A stretch of 64,000 nt of DNA, from the NCBI GenBank assembly GCA_026989275.1, contig JALSJQ010000025.1:1-64000 (forward strand). Direction: 5' to 3'. This document shows positions 8,158 through 17,628 of the stretch, in pieces (within the stretch, counting starts at the first letter, position 1; the number at the start of each line of letters is the position of its first letter). The position numbers and the translations under genes are program-made. The stretch comes from Albidovulum sp. Lineage in GTDB: Bacteria; Pseudomonadota; Alphaproteobacteria; Rhodobacterales; Rhodobacteraceae. The notes beneath the pieces are model-generated. The model did not search any database. It saw only the letters and a list, made by a program, of their open reading frames with translations, and was not told the DNA's origin.

Positions 8158-9321
8158 CTATTCGCCGATCCGTTCGACCTCCTTCCAGTTGCCGTTCTCG
8201 ATCACCGAGACGACGATCACGTCGCCGCCCTGATGGTCGTTCGGCCCGTAGTCGATCGGCACACCGGCGATCTTGTCGAAATAGCTCAGGCTTTCCATCG
8301 CGCCGATGAAGCTGTCGGTGTCGAGATCGCGACCGGCCTTCTCGAGAGCGCGCACCATCAGTTCGGCGGCCGAGCGGCCGAGAAGGGCGCCGGTGCCGGG
8401 AAATTCGCCGAATGCCTGCTGGTATTCCTCCACCCAGGCCTTCACCTCCGGGTCGTCCATGCGCGCCACGAGGTCGGACCAGCCGGCGGCGGCATAGAAG
8501 CCCTCGGTGATGCCGCCCGGCACCCTGGCCACGGCGGTATGGAAGGCGGCGGAAGAGCCGATGAAGTTGACGTCCTTCCAGCCCATCTTCTTGGCGGTGG
8601 CGACGGTGACGATCACCTGCCGCACGCCGAGGGCAAGGGCGATGGTGTCACAGCCGGCCCCCTTGAGCTTGGTGAGCGAGCCGACGAAATCCTGCTCGTC
8701 GGGCTTGTGGGTGGTTTCGGCGACATAGTCGAGTCCGAGCGCCTTCGCCTCGTCCACCGCGCCTTCCTTGATCTCCTTGCCGAAGTCGGACGGCAGATAC
8801 ATGGCGCAGATCTTCTTCGCCCCCTTCTTCCGGGCAAGGTGGCGGATGCCGGCACGGATCTGGTCATAATAGCTCGAGAAGCCGGTGAACTTGAGGCGCG
8901 ACGGCGGCTCGATCATCTGCCGGGCGGCCGAAAGGGGCGAAATGTTGGGAATGCCCCTGGCCTCGAGCAGCGGGAAGGAGGCCACGTTCATCGGCGTGCC
9001 CAGCTGCAGGAGCATGGCGAAGATCCTGTCGGAATTGACCAGCTTGTTGAGGCCCTGCATCGCCTTGGGCATCTGGTAGCCGTGATCCTCGACGACGAAG
9101 ACGATCTTGCGCCCGTGAACCCCGCCGGCGGCGTTCACCTTGTCGAAATATTGCCGGGCCGCCTTCACCGCCGGCGCGCCGAAGGCGGCGAAGATGCCGG
9201 AAAGGTCGCTGTTCGAACCGATCCGGACCTCGGTATCCGTCACCCCCTGCCCGGCATGGGCGACGGCGGCAAGGCCGAGGCCGAGCCCCGCCATCGCCAG
9301 CAATCCCTTCAGTTTCGGCAT
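8158..9321 (-). CDS. Liv-type ABC transporter periplasmic substrate-binding protein
   Basis: A 387-residue protein with a signal peptide (GLLAMAGLGLGLAAVAHAG) and a periplasmic-binding-protein type I fold (VRIGSNSDLSGIFAAFG, GGVHGRKIVFVVEDHGY). It would capture the substrate for the LivHMGF proteins encoded upstream. The start at 9321 has GGGAGGAC upstream. It is the last gene of a six-gene minus-strand operon, 95 bases after the acyl-CoA synthetase. Because the operon carries an acyl-CoA synthetase, the ligand is more likely a carboxylic acid, such as a fatty or aromatic acid, than a branched-chain amino acid; this is inferred from context. Confidence 0.85.
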   Translation of the reverse strand: MPKLKGLLAMAGLGLGLAAVAHAGQGVTDTEVRIGSNSDLSGIFAAFGAPAVKAARQYFDKVNAAGGVHGRKIVFVVEDHGYQMPKAMQGLNKLVNSDRIFAMLLQLGTPMNVASFPLLEARGIPNISPLSAARQMIEPPSRLKFTGFSSYYDQIRAGIRHLARKKGAKKICAMYLPSDFGKEIKEGAVDEAKALGLDYVAETTHKPDEQDFVGSLTKLKGAGCDTIALALGVRQVIVTVATAKKMGWKDVNFIGSSAAFHTAVARVPGGITEGFYAAAGWSDLVARMDDPEVKAWVEEYQQAFGEFPGTGALLGRSAAELMVRALEKAGRDLDTDSFIGAMESLSYFDKIAGVPIDYGPNDHQGGDVIVVSVIENGNWKEVERIGE

Positions 9322-9416
9322 GTCTGTCCTCCCTGGTTGCACATGTTGTCGTTGACCCGTTCCGCTGGGAACGGCGCTGCGAGATCTCACCATAGCACAG
9401 GATCGCCCTGCCGCGC

Positions 9417-11333
9417 TCAGCGATACATCTCGTCGATCAGCGCCTTGTATTTCCGTTCGATCACCGCCCGCTTGAGCTTCATGGTGGCGGTCAGCTCCTC
9501 GTCCTCCGCATCGAGCAGCACGTCGATCAGGCGGAAATCCTTGATCTGCTCGACGCGGGCGAAGTCGCGATTGACCGCCTCGATCACCCCGGCGATCAGC
9601 TGGCGCACTTCGGGAGCGCGGGTGAGCGATGCGAAATCCGAGAAGGGAATGCGGTTGTCCTGGGCGAACTTCTCGACATTCTCCCGGTCGATCATCACCA
9701 GGCATGTGAGGTATTTCCGCCGATCGCCGATCACCACCGCATCGGAGACATAGGGCGAGAACTTGATCCGGTTCTCGATCTCGGCCGGGGTGATGTTCTT
9801 GCCGCCGGCGGTGATGATGATGTCCTTGAGGCGGCCGGTAATGGCGAGGAAACCGTCCTCGTCGATGCGGCCGACATCGCCGGTCCTGAGCCAGCCGTCC
9901 TCGGTGTAGGCCTCGGCGGTCTTTTCGGGCTTGCGCCAGTAGCCGAGGAAACAGTTGCCGCCGCGGTATTGCACCTCGCCCCCTTCCCCGATGCGGGCCT
10001 GCGCGCCGGGGATGACGGGGCCGACCGTGCCGAGGCGGTTGCGCGCGAGGGTGTTGACCGAGATCAGCCCGGCCGATTCGGTCATGCCGTATCCCTCGAG
10101 AATGAGCACGCCGATGGCGCGATACCACTTGAGAAGCTCCGGGGCGATCGGGGCCGCGCCCGACGTGCCGCGCCTGAGGCGGTCCATGCCGAGCATCCGC
10201 CGCACGTTCCTCAGGGCGACGATGTCCCACAAACGCCATTCCAGCTCGACGAGGGGCGGCACGGGCCGCCCGGCATAGAGCGCCTCGGCCCGCCTGAGGC
10301 CGACCTCGAGGGCGCGGTTCCACACCCATCGCCCGAGGCGGGTGGCGTCATCGGCCATCAGCGACACCCGCGAATGGATCTTCTCCCATACCCGCGGCAC
10401 AGCGGTGAAGACCGTGGGGCTGACCTCGCGCATGTTGTCGAACACCGTCTCGGGGCTTTCGGCGAAATTGACGGTGGATTTCGCGGCGATCGGCGTGAAG
10501 ACCGAGATCAGCCGCTCGAGAATGTGGCAGAGCGGCAGGAAGCAGATCTGCTCGTCGTCGGGGAAGACCGGAAGTGCCTCGATGCCGGCCGAGATCGAGA
10601 ACATGATGTTCTCGTGGGTGATCATGGCGCCCTTGGGCGGGCCGGTGGTGCCGGATGTATAGACCAGGATCGCCACGTCCCCGGGGCGCACCGCGTCGAT
10701 CGCGGCCTCGAAGGCGTCGGGGTGCTCCCGATGCTCCAGATCGCCGAGAACGTAGAGATCTTCGAGGAACATCACCTGTTCATCGCGAAAGTCGTGCAGC
10801 CCCTCCGGGTCGATGACGACAACCTTCTCGAGCCCGGGCATCTCGTCGCGCTTCACGAGGAACTTGTCGAGCTGCTCCTCGTTCTCGACGACGAGAAAGC
10901 GGCTTCGCGAATCGTTGACGAGATAGGCCACCTGGGCCGGAGCGTCGGTCGTGTAGATGCCCGAGGCGATGCCGCCCACCGACTGGATGCCGAGATCGGC
11001 CCAGATCCATTCCTTGCGGTCTTCCGAGAGGATCGAGACCACTTCGCCGCGCTTCAGACCGAGCCGCCTGAGGCCGAGGCCGATCTGCCGGGCCCTCTCG
11101 TAGAATTCAGCCCAGGAATGGGGCTGCCAGATGCCGAGCTCCTTTTCCCGATGGGCCACCCTGTCCGCAAGCTCGCGGCACCGGCGGCGGAAGAGGGCGA
11201 CGAGCGTGTCGCAGCCATCGACGAACCACGGACCCTGCGAAAGGTCACGGTTGATCGACACCCCGTTGACGATCCGCTGCGGCGGGATCGCCGTTTTTTC
11301 CGGGATGTGCGGAGCGACCCTTTCCATTGTCAT
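9417..11333 (-). CDS. Long-chain acyl-CoA synthetase (AMP-binding)
   Basis: A 638-residue member of the ANL superfamily: it activates a carboxylic acid to acyl-AMP and then acyl-CoA. The P-loop signature YTSGTTGPPKGAMITHEN is near residue 220, the LEGYGMTESAG motif follows in the middle, and the C-terminal TGDVGRIDEDGFLAITGR and DIIITAGGKNITPAEIE motifs complete the catalytic set. The length and the FLPLCHILER segment place it in the long-chain FAA1-type group. Being inside the liv operon, directly after livF, it probably traps the imported acid as a CoA ester. Confidence 0.9.
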   Translation of the reverse strand: MTMERVAPHIPEKTAIPPQRIVNGVSINRDLSQGPWFVDGCDTLVALFRRRCRELADRVAHREKELGIWQPHSWAEFYERARQIGLGLRRLGLKRGEVVSILSEDRKEWIWADLGIQSVGGIASGIYTTDAPAQVAYLVNDSRSRFLVVENEEQLDKFLVKRDEMPGLEKVVVIDPEGLHDFRDEQVMFLEDLYVLGDLEHREHPDAFEAAIDAVRPGDVAILVYTSGTTGPPKGAMITHENIMFSISAGIEALPVFPDDEQICFLPLCHILERLISVFTPIAAKSTVNFAESPETVFDNMREVSPTVFTAVPRVWEKIHSRVSLMADDATRLGRWVWNRALEVGLRRAEALYAGRPVPPLVELEWRLWDIVALRNVRRMLGMDRLRRGTSGAAPIAPELLKWYRAIGVLILEGYGMTESAGLISVNTLARNRLGTVGPVIPGAQARIGEGGEVQYRGGNCFLGYWRKPEKTAEAYTEDGWLRTGDVGRIDEDGFLAITGRLKDIIITAGGKNITPAEIENRIKFSPYVSDAVVIGDRRKYLTCLVMIDRENVEKFAQDNRIPFSDFASLTRAPEVRQLIAGVIEAVNRDFARVEQIKDFRLIDVLLDAEDEELTATMKLKRAVIERKYKALIDEMYR

Positions 11334-11343
11334 CGCCCTGCCT

Positions 11344-12120
11344 TCATCGCCATGTCTTCCGCGCCTTCCAGCGCCGCCGGCCGCGCGGGCTTTCCTCCTT
11401 CATGCCGAGGTAGAATTCCTGGATGTCCTTCGAGGCGGCGAGCCGCCCGGCCGGCCCGTCCATGACGATGCGGCCGAGCTCGAGCACATAGCCGTAATCG
11501 GCCGTGGCGAGGGCGGTGCGGGCGTTCTGTTCGACGATAAGCATCGTGACCTCCTGCTCGTTGTTGAGGCGGCGGAGAATAGCGAAGATCTCCTTGACCA
11601 GAATCGGGCTGAGGCCGAGCGAGGGTTCGTCGAGCAGCATCAGCCGCGGCCGCGCCATCAGCCCCCGGCCGATGGCCAGCATCTGCTGCTGGCCGCCCGA
11701 GAGCGTGCCGGCCTCCTGATCGAGCCGCTCGGCCAGGGCGGGGAAATAGCCGCAGACCATCTCCATGTCGGTGGCGATGCCGGCCTTGTCGGTGCGGGTG
11801 AAGGCGCCCATCAGAAGGTTCTCGCGCACGCTCATCAGCGGAAAGATCTCGCGGCCCTCGGGCACATGCACCACCTTGCGGCGGACGATCTCGTCGGGTT
11901 CGCGGGCGGTGATGTCCGCGCCTTCGAGAAGCACCCGGCCCTTTTCGGGTTCGAGCACGCCGGAAATGGTGCGCATGAGCGTGGTCTTGCCGGCGCCGTT
12001 GGCTCCGAGAACGACGACGATCTGCCCCCGGCGCACCGCGAGGCTCACCCCGCGCAGGGCCACGATCGGCCCGTAATAGGTTTCGAGATTGCGCACTTCG
12101 AGAAGCGGGGATGCGTTCAT
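11344..12120 (-). CDS. livF: ABC transporter ATP-binding protein LivF
   Basis: A 258-residue ATPase subunit. Walker A GANGAGKT is at 39-46, the signature LSGGQQQ follows and Walker B reads LMLLDEPSLGLSP, as in LivF proteins. Its ATG overlaps the livG stop (ATGA), which indicates translational coupling. The C-terminus has a basic tail (PRGRRRWKARKTWR) longer than usual. It works with LivG, LivH and LivM in uptake driven by ATP hydrolysis. Confidence 0.9.
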   Translation of the reverse strand: MNASPLLEVRNLETYYGPIVALRGVSLAVRRGQIVVVLGANGAGKTTLMRTISGVLEPEKGRVLLEGADITAREPDEIVRRKVVHVPEGREIFPLMSVRENLLMGAFTRTDKAGIATDMEMVCGYFPALAERLDQEAGTLSGGQQQMLAIGRGLMARPRLMLLDEPSLGLSPILVKEIFAILRRLNNEQEVTMLIVEQNARTALATADYGYVLELGRIVMDGPAGRLAASKDIQEFYLGMKEESPRGRRRWKARKTWR

Positions 12121-12890
12121 GCCACCTCCTCCCCGGGGCCGAGATAGGCCTCGATGACGCGCGGATCGGTCTGCACCTCGCGGGGTGTGCCGACGGCCAG
12201 CACGCGCCCGTCGGCGAGGGCCAGCACCCGGTCGGAGACGTCGCGCACGAGATTCATGTCGTGCTCGACCATCACCACGGTGATGCCCATCAGCTTGCGC
12301 ATGTCCTCGATCCAGAAGGCGATGTCCCGCGTCTCCTCGACCGAGAGTCCCGATGCCGGTTCGTCGAGGAGGATCAGCCGCGGTTCCATCGCCAGCGCTC
12401 GGCCCATCTCGACCATCTTGCGCACCCCGTAGGGCAGCCCCTGGATGTATTTCTCGCGATAGGGTTCGAGCTCCAGGAATTCGATCACCTTCTCGACGGC
12501 GATGCGATGGCGCAGCTCCTCGCGACGCACGAAGGGGGTGAAGAGGATATCCTGCCACAGGCGCGAGCGCCGGTGGCGGTGCCGGCCGACGAGCAGGTTC
12601 TGCAGCACCGTCGCCTGTTCGAACAGCTCGACATTCTGGAAGGTGCGGGCGATACCGAGATCGGCGATGTCCTCGGGAGCGAGATCGAGGATCGAACGCC
12701 CATCGAAGCTGATGTCCCCTTCCTGCGGCGTATAGAAGCGGGAGATCAGGTTGAAGATGGTGGACTTGCCCGCCCCATTCGGCCCGACGAGGGCGAACAC
12801 CTCGCCTTCCTCGACGGCGAAGGACACCCGGTCCACCGCCTTCACCCCGCCGAAGGAAAGGGTGACGTCGTCGAGTTCGAGTAGGCTCAT
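12117..12890 (-). CDS. livG: ABC transporter ATP-binding protein LivG
   Basis: A 257-residue ATPase subunit. Walker A GPNGAGKST is at 36-44 and Walker B is LILLDEPASGL. The signature region reads GLPYGVRKMVEMGRAL instead of a standard LSGGQ, a departure common among LivG proteins of this subgroup. The C-terminal TDPRVIEAYLG is the typical LivG ending. It overlaps both livM and livF by four bases. Confidence 0.9.
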   Translation of the reverse strand: MSLLELDDVTLSFGGVKAVDRVSFAVEEGEVFALVGPNGAGKSTIFNLISRFYTPQEGDISFDGRSILDLAPEDIADLGIARTFQNVELFEQATVLQNLLVGRHRHRRSRLWQDILFTPFVRREELRHRIAVEKVIEFLELEPYREKYIQGLPYGVRKMVEMGRALAMEPRLILLDEPASGLSVEETRDIAFWIEDMRKLMGITVVMVEHDMNLVRDVSDRVLALADGRVLAVGTPREVQTDPRVIEAYLGPGEEVA

Positions 12891-13987
12891 CGCATCCGCT
12901 CCGTCTTCAGGTAGCTGCGCTGGCGGCGGAACATGTCGCGTCGGTAGAAGGGAAAGAGTTCGAACCAGGTGCGGATCACGATCCAGCGGCCGTAGATGCC
13001 GCGGGGTTCGAACAGCAGGAAGGCGGCAAGAATCGCGCCGAAGACCGCCGTCTCGAGCCCCGGAATGGTGATCGAGCCGACCCCGAGCGCACCGGCGAGC
13101 GCGCTGCGCAGAAGGGCGATGGCCTGGGGCAGGAAGCCGATCACGAGCGCCCCGAGGAAGGCGCCATGGATCGCGCCGAGCCCGCCGATCACGATCATCA
13201 TCAGGAGATAGATCGAGATGACGATGTTGAAGGTCTCGTTGTTGAAGACGCCGGCCATGTGCCCCATCAGCGCGCCGGCGATGGCGGTGACGGCCGCCGA
13301 AAGCGCGAAGGCGAGGGTCTTCGTCCGGGCCACATGCACCCCCATCGCCCGGGCCGAGACCTCCGAATCGCGCACCGCGACGAAGGCCCGCCCCGTCGGG
13401 GCGCGCAGGAGGTTGGCATAGCCGAGGGTGACGAGCACGGTGATCGCCAGCACCAGCCAGTAGAGCCCGTGGGGATTGGCATAGCGATTGAAATTGACGC
13501 CGAAGATCTCGATGTCGGGGGCGAAGAGGCCCGAAACGCCTCCCGTCCAGGGTTCGGCCAGGATGATGATGTCCTCGGTCAGCACCGAGAGGGCGAGCGT
13601 GGCGATGGCGAGATAGATGCCGTGCAGCCGCATGATCGGCAAGGTGACGAGGGCGGCGACGAGCCCGGAGATCACCGCCGCGAGCGGCAGAGAGAGCAGA
13701 AAGGGCATCCCCGCCTTCGTCTGCAGAAGGGTATTGGCATAGGCTCCGAGGGCGAGCCACGCCGCATGGCCGAGCGAAGCCTGGCCCGCATGACCGACGA
13801 GCAGCATCAGCCCCATGCCGGCAATCGCCCAGACGAGCACGTTCGTCGCCTCGCCGAGCATGAAATCGTCGAGAAGGAGCGGCAGCGCCGCCGCCAGGGC
13901 GAGCAGGAGAAGATACCACGAGAGCTGCATGCCATGCTTCCACAGGCGGATGTCGGCGTCATGGGAGGTCTTGAAGACGATGCGCAT
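12887..13987 (-). CDS. livM: ABC transporter permease LivM
   Basis: A 366-residue inner-membrane permease with about nine to ten predicted membrane segments. Recognisable LivM features are GHAGQASLGHAAWLALGAYA near residue 65, LRAPTGRAFVAVRDSEVSARAMG in the cytoplasmic loop, and GLGAIHGAFLGALVIG near the end. The C-terminus carries a 25-residue polar extension (FPFYRRDMFRRQRSYLKTER). It is three bases from livH and overlaps livG. Confidence 0.9.
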   Translation of the reverse strand: MRIVFKTSHDADIRLWKHGMQLSWYLLLLALAAALPLLLDDFMLGEATNVLVWAIAGMGLMLLVGHAGQASLGHAAWLALGAYANTLLQTKAGMPFLLSLPLAAVISGLVAALVTLPIMRLHGIYLAIATLALSVLTEDIIILAEPWTGGVSGLFAPDIEIFGVNFNRYANPHGLYWLVLAITVLVTLGYANLLRAPTGRAFVAVRDSEVSARAMGVHVARTKTLAFALSAAVTAIAGALMGHMAGVFNNETFNIVISIYLLMMIVIGGLGAIHGAFLGALVIGFLPQAIALLRSALAGALGVGSITIPGLETAVFGAILAAFLLFEPRGIYGRWIVIRTWFELFPFYRRDMFRRQRSYLKTERMR

Positions 13988-13990
13988 GGT

Positions 13991-14866
13991 TCAGACCTTC
14001 TTCTGCCGCACCTGGGCGAGGATGCCGTCGGGCCGGAAGACGAGGATCAGGAGCAGGATCAGATAGGGCATGATCTGCGAGAAGCCGGCGGCGATGTAGC
14101 GGGCCGCGAAAGGCTCGACGAGGCCGACGATCAAGCCGCCGAGCAGCGCACCGGGAAGCGACCCGAAGCCGCCGATCACCGCCGCGGCGAAAGCCTTGAT
14201 GCCGAGAAGGCCGCTGTTCGGGTCGATCGCGCCCTTGGTGGCGAAGAGAATGCCGGCGATGGCCGCCATGGCACCGGCGAGCGCCCAGGTCAGCGAATGG
14301 ATCCGCTTGACGGGAATGCCCATGTAATAGGCGGCAAGCTGGTTCTGCGAGGTGGCCTGCATGGCAAGGCCGAGCCGCGTGCGTGCGAAGAAGAGCCACA
14401 GCACCCCCGTCAGCAGAAGGGTGACGATGATCACGGCGATCTCGTCGAGCCCGAGCACGATGCCGCCGATCCGCAGGTCCATGCCGGCGATCGGGCTCTC
14501 GAGCGATTGCGGCTCGTGCCCCCAGATCACCCCGGCGACGAAGCGGAGGATGAAGCCGAGCGCGATCGTCAGGATGACGACAGCGATCTGCGACTGGCCG
14601 AACATCCGCCGCAGGAGGAGGGCATCGAGCAGATAGCCGAGAGCGGCCATGCCGGCGATGGCGACGGGCACCGACACCCAGAACGGCAGCCCCATCCAGG
14701 CCTCGTTGTTGAGCCCGAGGGTAAGGAAGGCGCCGAGCATCATCATGTCGCCCTGGGCGAAGTTGACCGCCTCGGTCGCCTTGTAGATCAGCACGAAGCC
14801 GAGAGCGATCAGCCCGTAGATGCAGCCATTCGCCAACCCGCTCACGAGGAGCTGGAGTGCGTCCAT
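13991..14866 (-). CDS. livH: ABC transporter permease LivH
   Basis: A 291-residue inner-membrane permease, the first gene of the operon. It has the family hallmarks GLANGCIYGLIALGFVLIYK at the N-terminus, NFAQGDMMMLGAF, and FGSLPGALLGGLIVGLVE near the end. The start at 14866 is supported by GGGAGG six bases upstream. The promoter should lie in the 129 bases between it and recQ. Confidence 0.9.
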   Translation of the reverse strand: MDALQLLVSGLANGCIYGLIALGFVLIYKATEAVNFAQGDMMMLGAFLTLGLNNEAWMGLPFWVSVPVAIAGMAALGYLLDALLLRRMFGQSQIAVVILTIALGFILRFVAGVIWGHEPQSLESPIAGMDLRIGGIVLGLDEIAVIIVTLLLTGVLWLFFARTRLGLAMQATSQNQLAAYYMGIPVKRIHSLTWALAGAMAAIAGILFATKGAIDPNSGLLGIKAFAAAVIGGFGSLPGALLGGLIVGLVEPFAARYIAAGFSQIMPYLILLLILVFRPDGILAQVRQKKV

Positions 14867-14995
14867 GAAATCCTCCCTGTCGGCCCTCTCGCGGGGCTCT
14901 CGGGGGATTAACGCATGGAAATGGGTGTCAGGCAACGGTCTTGTCGCCTGCCGCCGCGTCTTCCCGGGCTGCGGAGGGCTCGGAAGGGCGCCGCG

Positions 14996-17053
14996 TCAGT
15001 CGCCGGTTTCGCCGCGCAGGATTTCCCAGAAGGCATCGGCCAGTCGCTCGGCGCGACGCGGCCCCAGCATTTCCTCGAGACGGGCGCGGCTTGCCGGCGG
15101 CCGGGCGGCGATACGGGCGACGAGGGCCGGCGGGCAGAAGACCGGCCGGTCGGTGCCGTGCGGCCCGCGCTCGAGGGCGCGGGCAGTCTCGAGCAGCCGG
15201 TCGTGCAGCGTGGCGGCCTGCGTGCCGGCGAGTTTCATCCGCCGCGCCGGGGGCCGCATGGCCGGGGTGCCGGTGATGACCTCGAGAAAGGCGGGGCCGT
15301 ATTTCCCGAGCTTCACCGCGCCCACCCCGGGGATCCGGGCAAGCGCGTCGAGATCGGCCGGCCGCGTCTCGGCCATGGCGATCAGCGTGCGATCGTTGAA
15401 GATCATGTAGGCCGGAATGCCCGCTTCCTGCGCCAGCTTCCTGCGCAGCGCGCGGAGCGCGGCAAAGAGCGGCGCATCCTCTTCCGCAACGAGCGCGGCT
15501 GCCCGCGGGGTGCGCTCGGTGCGACGGATCGTGTCTTCCCGCAGCCGGAGCCTCCGTTCGCCCCTGAGCACGGCCCGCCCCTTCCCGGAGAGGACGAGCG
15601 CGCCATGGCGGCTCGGCTCGGGCCGCAGAAGATCGTGCGCCATCAGCTGGCGGAAGATTCCCTGCCAGCGGGCGCGGTCGAACTCGCGGCCGACGCCGAA
15701 GGTCGGGAGGCGGTCATGGCCGAGGCGGCGGATGCGTTCGGTGGCGGTTCCGGTGAGAATGTCGATCAGATGCCCGGCGCCGAAACGCTCTCCGCTGCGC
15801 ACCGCCGCGGAGAGCGCCTTTTGCGCCGCTTCGGTGCCGTCGAAGGTTTCGGGCGGTGCGGCGCACAGATCGCAGTTGCCGCAAGGGGCGCTTTCCTCGC
15901 CGAAATAGCGCAGGAGCGGCACCCGGCGGCAGCCGGTGGCCTCGGCAATGGCGAGAAGGGCGTTGAGACGGGCATGATCGAGCGCCTTGCGGGCATCGGG
16001 CGCGGTGCTCTCGTCGATCTGCATCCGGCGCAGGCGGATGTCGTCGGGGCCGTAGAGGGTGAGGGTCTCGGCCGGCAGCCCGTCGCGCCCGGCGCGGCCG
16101 ATCTCCTGATACCATGCCTCGACGCTCTTCGGCAGATCGGCATGGAGCACCCAGCGGATGTCGGGCCGGTCGATGCCCATTCCGAAGGCGACGGTGGCGA
16201 CCACGATCAGCGCCTCCTCCCCGGCGAAGCGCCGCTCGACCTCCCGGCGCGCCTCCGTCTCCAGCCCGGCATGATAGGCGACGGCCGGGTGGCCTTCGGC
16301 GGCGAGGGCGGCGGCCAGCGTCTCGGTGCGGGCCCGCGAGGCGCAATAGACGATGCCGCTCTCGCCCCGGTGGCGGTGCACGAAATCGAGCACCTGCCGG
16401 CGGGGCCTGTCCTTGACGGCGAAGGCGAGATGAAGGTTGGGGCGGTCGAAACCGTGCACGAAGAGCCGCGGCGTCCGCCCCCCGAAGAGCCGGGCCACGA
16501 TCTCCTCGCGCGTCGCCGGGTCGGCGGTGGCGGTGAAGGCGGCGAGCGGCAGGCCGAGCGCGGCGCGCAGCCGGCCGATCTCGAGATAGTCGGGGCGGAA
16601 GTCGTGCCCCCACTGGCTGACGCAATGCGCCTCGTCCACGGCAATGAAGCGAAGCGGCGCCTTGCGCAAAAGGCGGGTCGTGGAAAGCATGCCGAGCCGC
16701 TCCGGGGCCATGTAGAGGAGATCGAGCCGGCCGGCGACGAGATCGGCCTCGATGGCGGCATTCTCCCCGGGCCCGTTGGCCGAGTTGAGCGCGGCGGCGG
16801 CGATGCCGTTCTCCCGGAGCGCCCGCACCTGGTCGTTCATCAGCGCGATCAGGGGCGAGATGACGAGGGCCGTGCCCGGCGCCGCCACCGCCGGCAGCTG
16901 ATAGCACAGCGACTTGCCGCTGCCCGTCGGCATGATGGCGAGCACGTCCTCGCCGCCGCTCACGGCGCGGACGATCTCCTCCTGCCCGGGGCGGAATTCC
17001 GACAGGCCGAAATGCCGCGCGAGAGCGGTTTCGAGATCGAGCGGGTCACTCAT
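14996..17053 (-). CDS. recQ: ATP-dependent DNA helicase RecQ
   Basis: A 685-residue superfamily 2 helicase acting 3' to 5' in recombinational repair. Walker A (PTGSGKS) is near 43, DEAH is at 140-143, and the motif QEIGRAGRDGLPAETL is motif VI. The zinc-binding cysteines follow in RYFGEESAPCGNCDLC. An HRDC domain (FNDRTLIAMAETRPADLDAL) lies near residues 520-600, so the protein is full length. The start at 17053 has AAGGGATGG upstream; the gene overlaps the end of rsmD by eight bases. Confidence 0.95.
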   Translation of the reverse strand: MSDPLDLETALARHFGLSEFRPGQEEIVRAVSGGEDVLAIMPTGSGKSLCYQLPAVAAPGTALVISPLIALMNDQVRALRENGIAAAALNSANGPGENAAIEADLVAGRLDLLYMAPERLGMLSTTRLLRKAPLRFIAVDEAHCVSQWGHDFRPDYLEIGRLRAALGLPLAAFTATADPATREEIVARLFGGRTPRLFVHGFDRPNLHLAFAVKDRPRRQVLDFVHRHRGESGIVYCASRARTETLAAALAAEGHPAVAYHAGLETEARREVERRFAGEEALIVVATVAFGMGIDRPDIRWVLHADLPKSVEAWYQEIGRAGRDGLPAETLTLYGPDDIRLRRMQIDESTAPDARKALDHARLNALLAIAEATGCRRVPLLRYFGEESAPCGNCDLCAAPPETFDGTEAAQKALSAAVRSGERFGAGHLIDILTGTATERIRRLGHDRLPTFGVGREFDRARWQGIFRQLMAHDLLRPEPSRHGALVLSGKGRAVLRGERRLRLREDTIRRTERTPRAAALVAEEDAPLFAALRALRRKLAQEAGIPAYMIFNDRTLIAMAETRPADLDALARIPGVGAVKLGKYGPAFLEVITGTPAMRPPARRMKLAGTQAATLHDRLLETARALERGPHGTDRPVFCPPALVARIAARPPASRARLEEMLGPRRAERLADAFWEILRGETGD

Positions 17054-17627
17054 CACCCATCCCTTCATGGCGCAGCCAGGTGATCCATGTGTCGCCATAT
17101 CGTCTCTGGTCGAGGGGGGCGAACCCCGGGGGCGGCGACATCGGCCCGGCCTCTTCCCACATCACCAGGGCACCGGGGGCGATCCAGCCGCCCTGCGCGG
17201 CGGCCCGCAGCGCCACCGCTCCGAGGCCGAGGCCGTAGGGCGGGTCGAGAAGGACGAGATCATGCGCCGCGGGCGCCGGTGCCGGCAGGCGGGTGGCGTC
17301 GAAGCGCAGCAGCTCGACCGAGGGATCGTCCGCAAGGCCGAGCCGTTCGAGATTGCGCCGGATGAGGGCGCGGCCCCGTCGCCCCTTCTCGACCAGGCGC
17401 ACCTTGCCGGCGCCGCGCGAGAGCGCCTCGAGACCGAGGGCGCCGGTGCCGGCAAAGAGGTCGAGCACGGTGCTGCCGGCGAGGGAAAGGCCGAAGCGGC
17501 CGCTCTCGATCGCCGAGAAGAGCGCCTCGCGCACCCGATCGGTGGTGGGGCGCAGATGGGCCCTCTCGTCCCCCTTGCCGACCGGGGCGAGAGCGTGGCC
17601 GCGGAACCTGCCGGCTATGATCCGCAT
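17046..17627 (-). CDS. rsmD: 16S rRNA (guanine(966)-N2)-methyltransferase RsmD
   Basis: A 193-residue class I methyltransferase. The SAM-binding motif VLDLFAGTGALG is at 55-65 and the catalytic DPPY is at 128-131. It modifies G966 of 16S rRNA on the assembled small subunit. It sits between the FAD reductase gene (one base away) and recQ (overlap), so the three are probably one transcript. Confidence 0.92.
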   Translation of the reverse strand: MRIIAGRFRGHALAPVGKGDERAHLRPTTDRVREALFSAIESGRFGLSLAGSTVLDLFAGTGALGLEALSRGAGKVRLVEKGRRGRALIRRNLERLGLADDPSVELLRFDATRLPAPAPAAHDLVLLDPPYGLGLGAVALRAAAQGGWIAPGALVMWEEAGPMSPPPGFAPLDQRRYGDTWITWLRHEGMGDE

Positions 17628-17628
17628 G

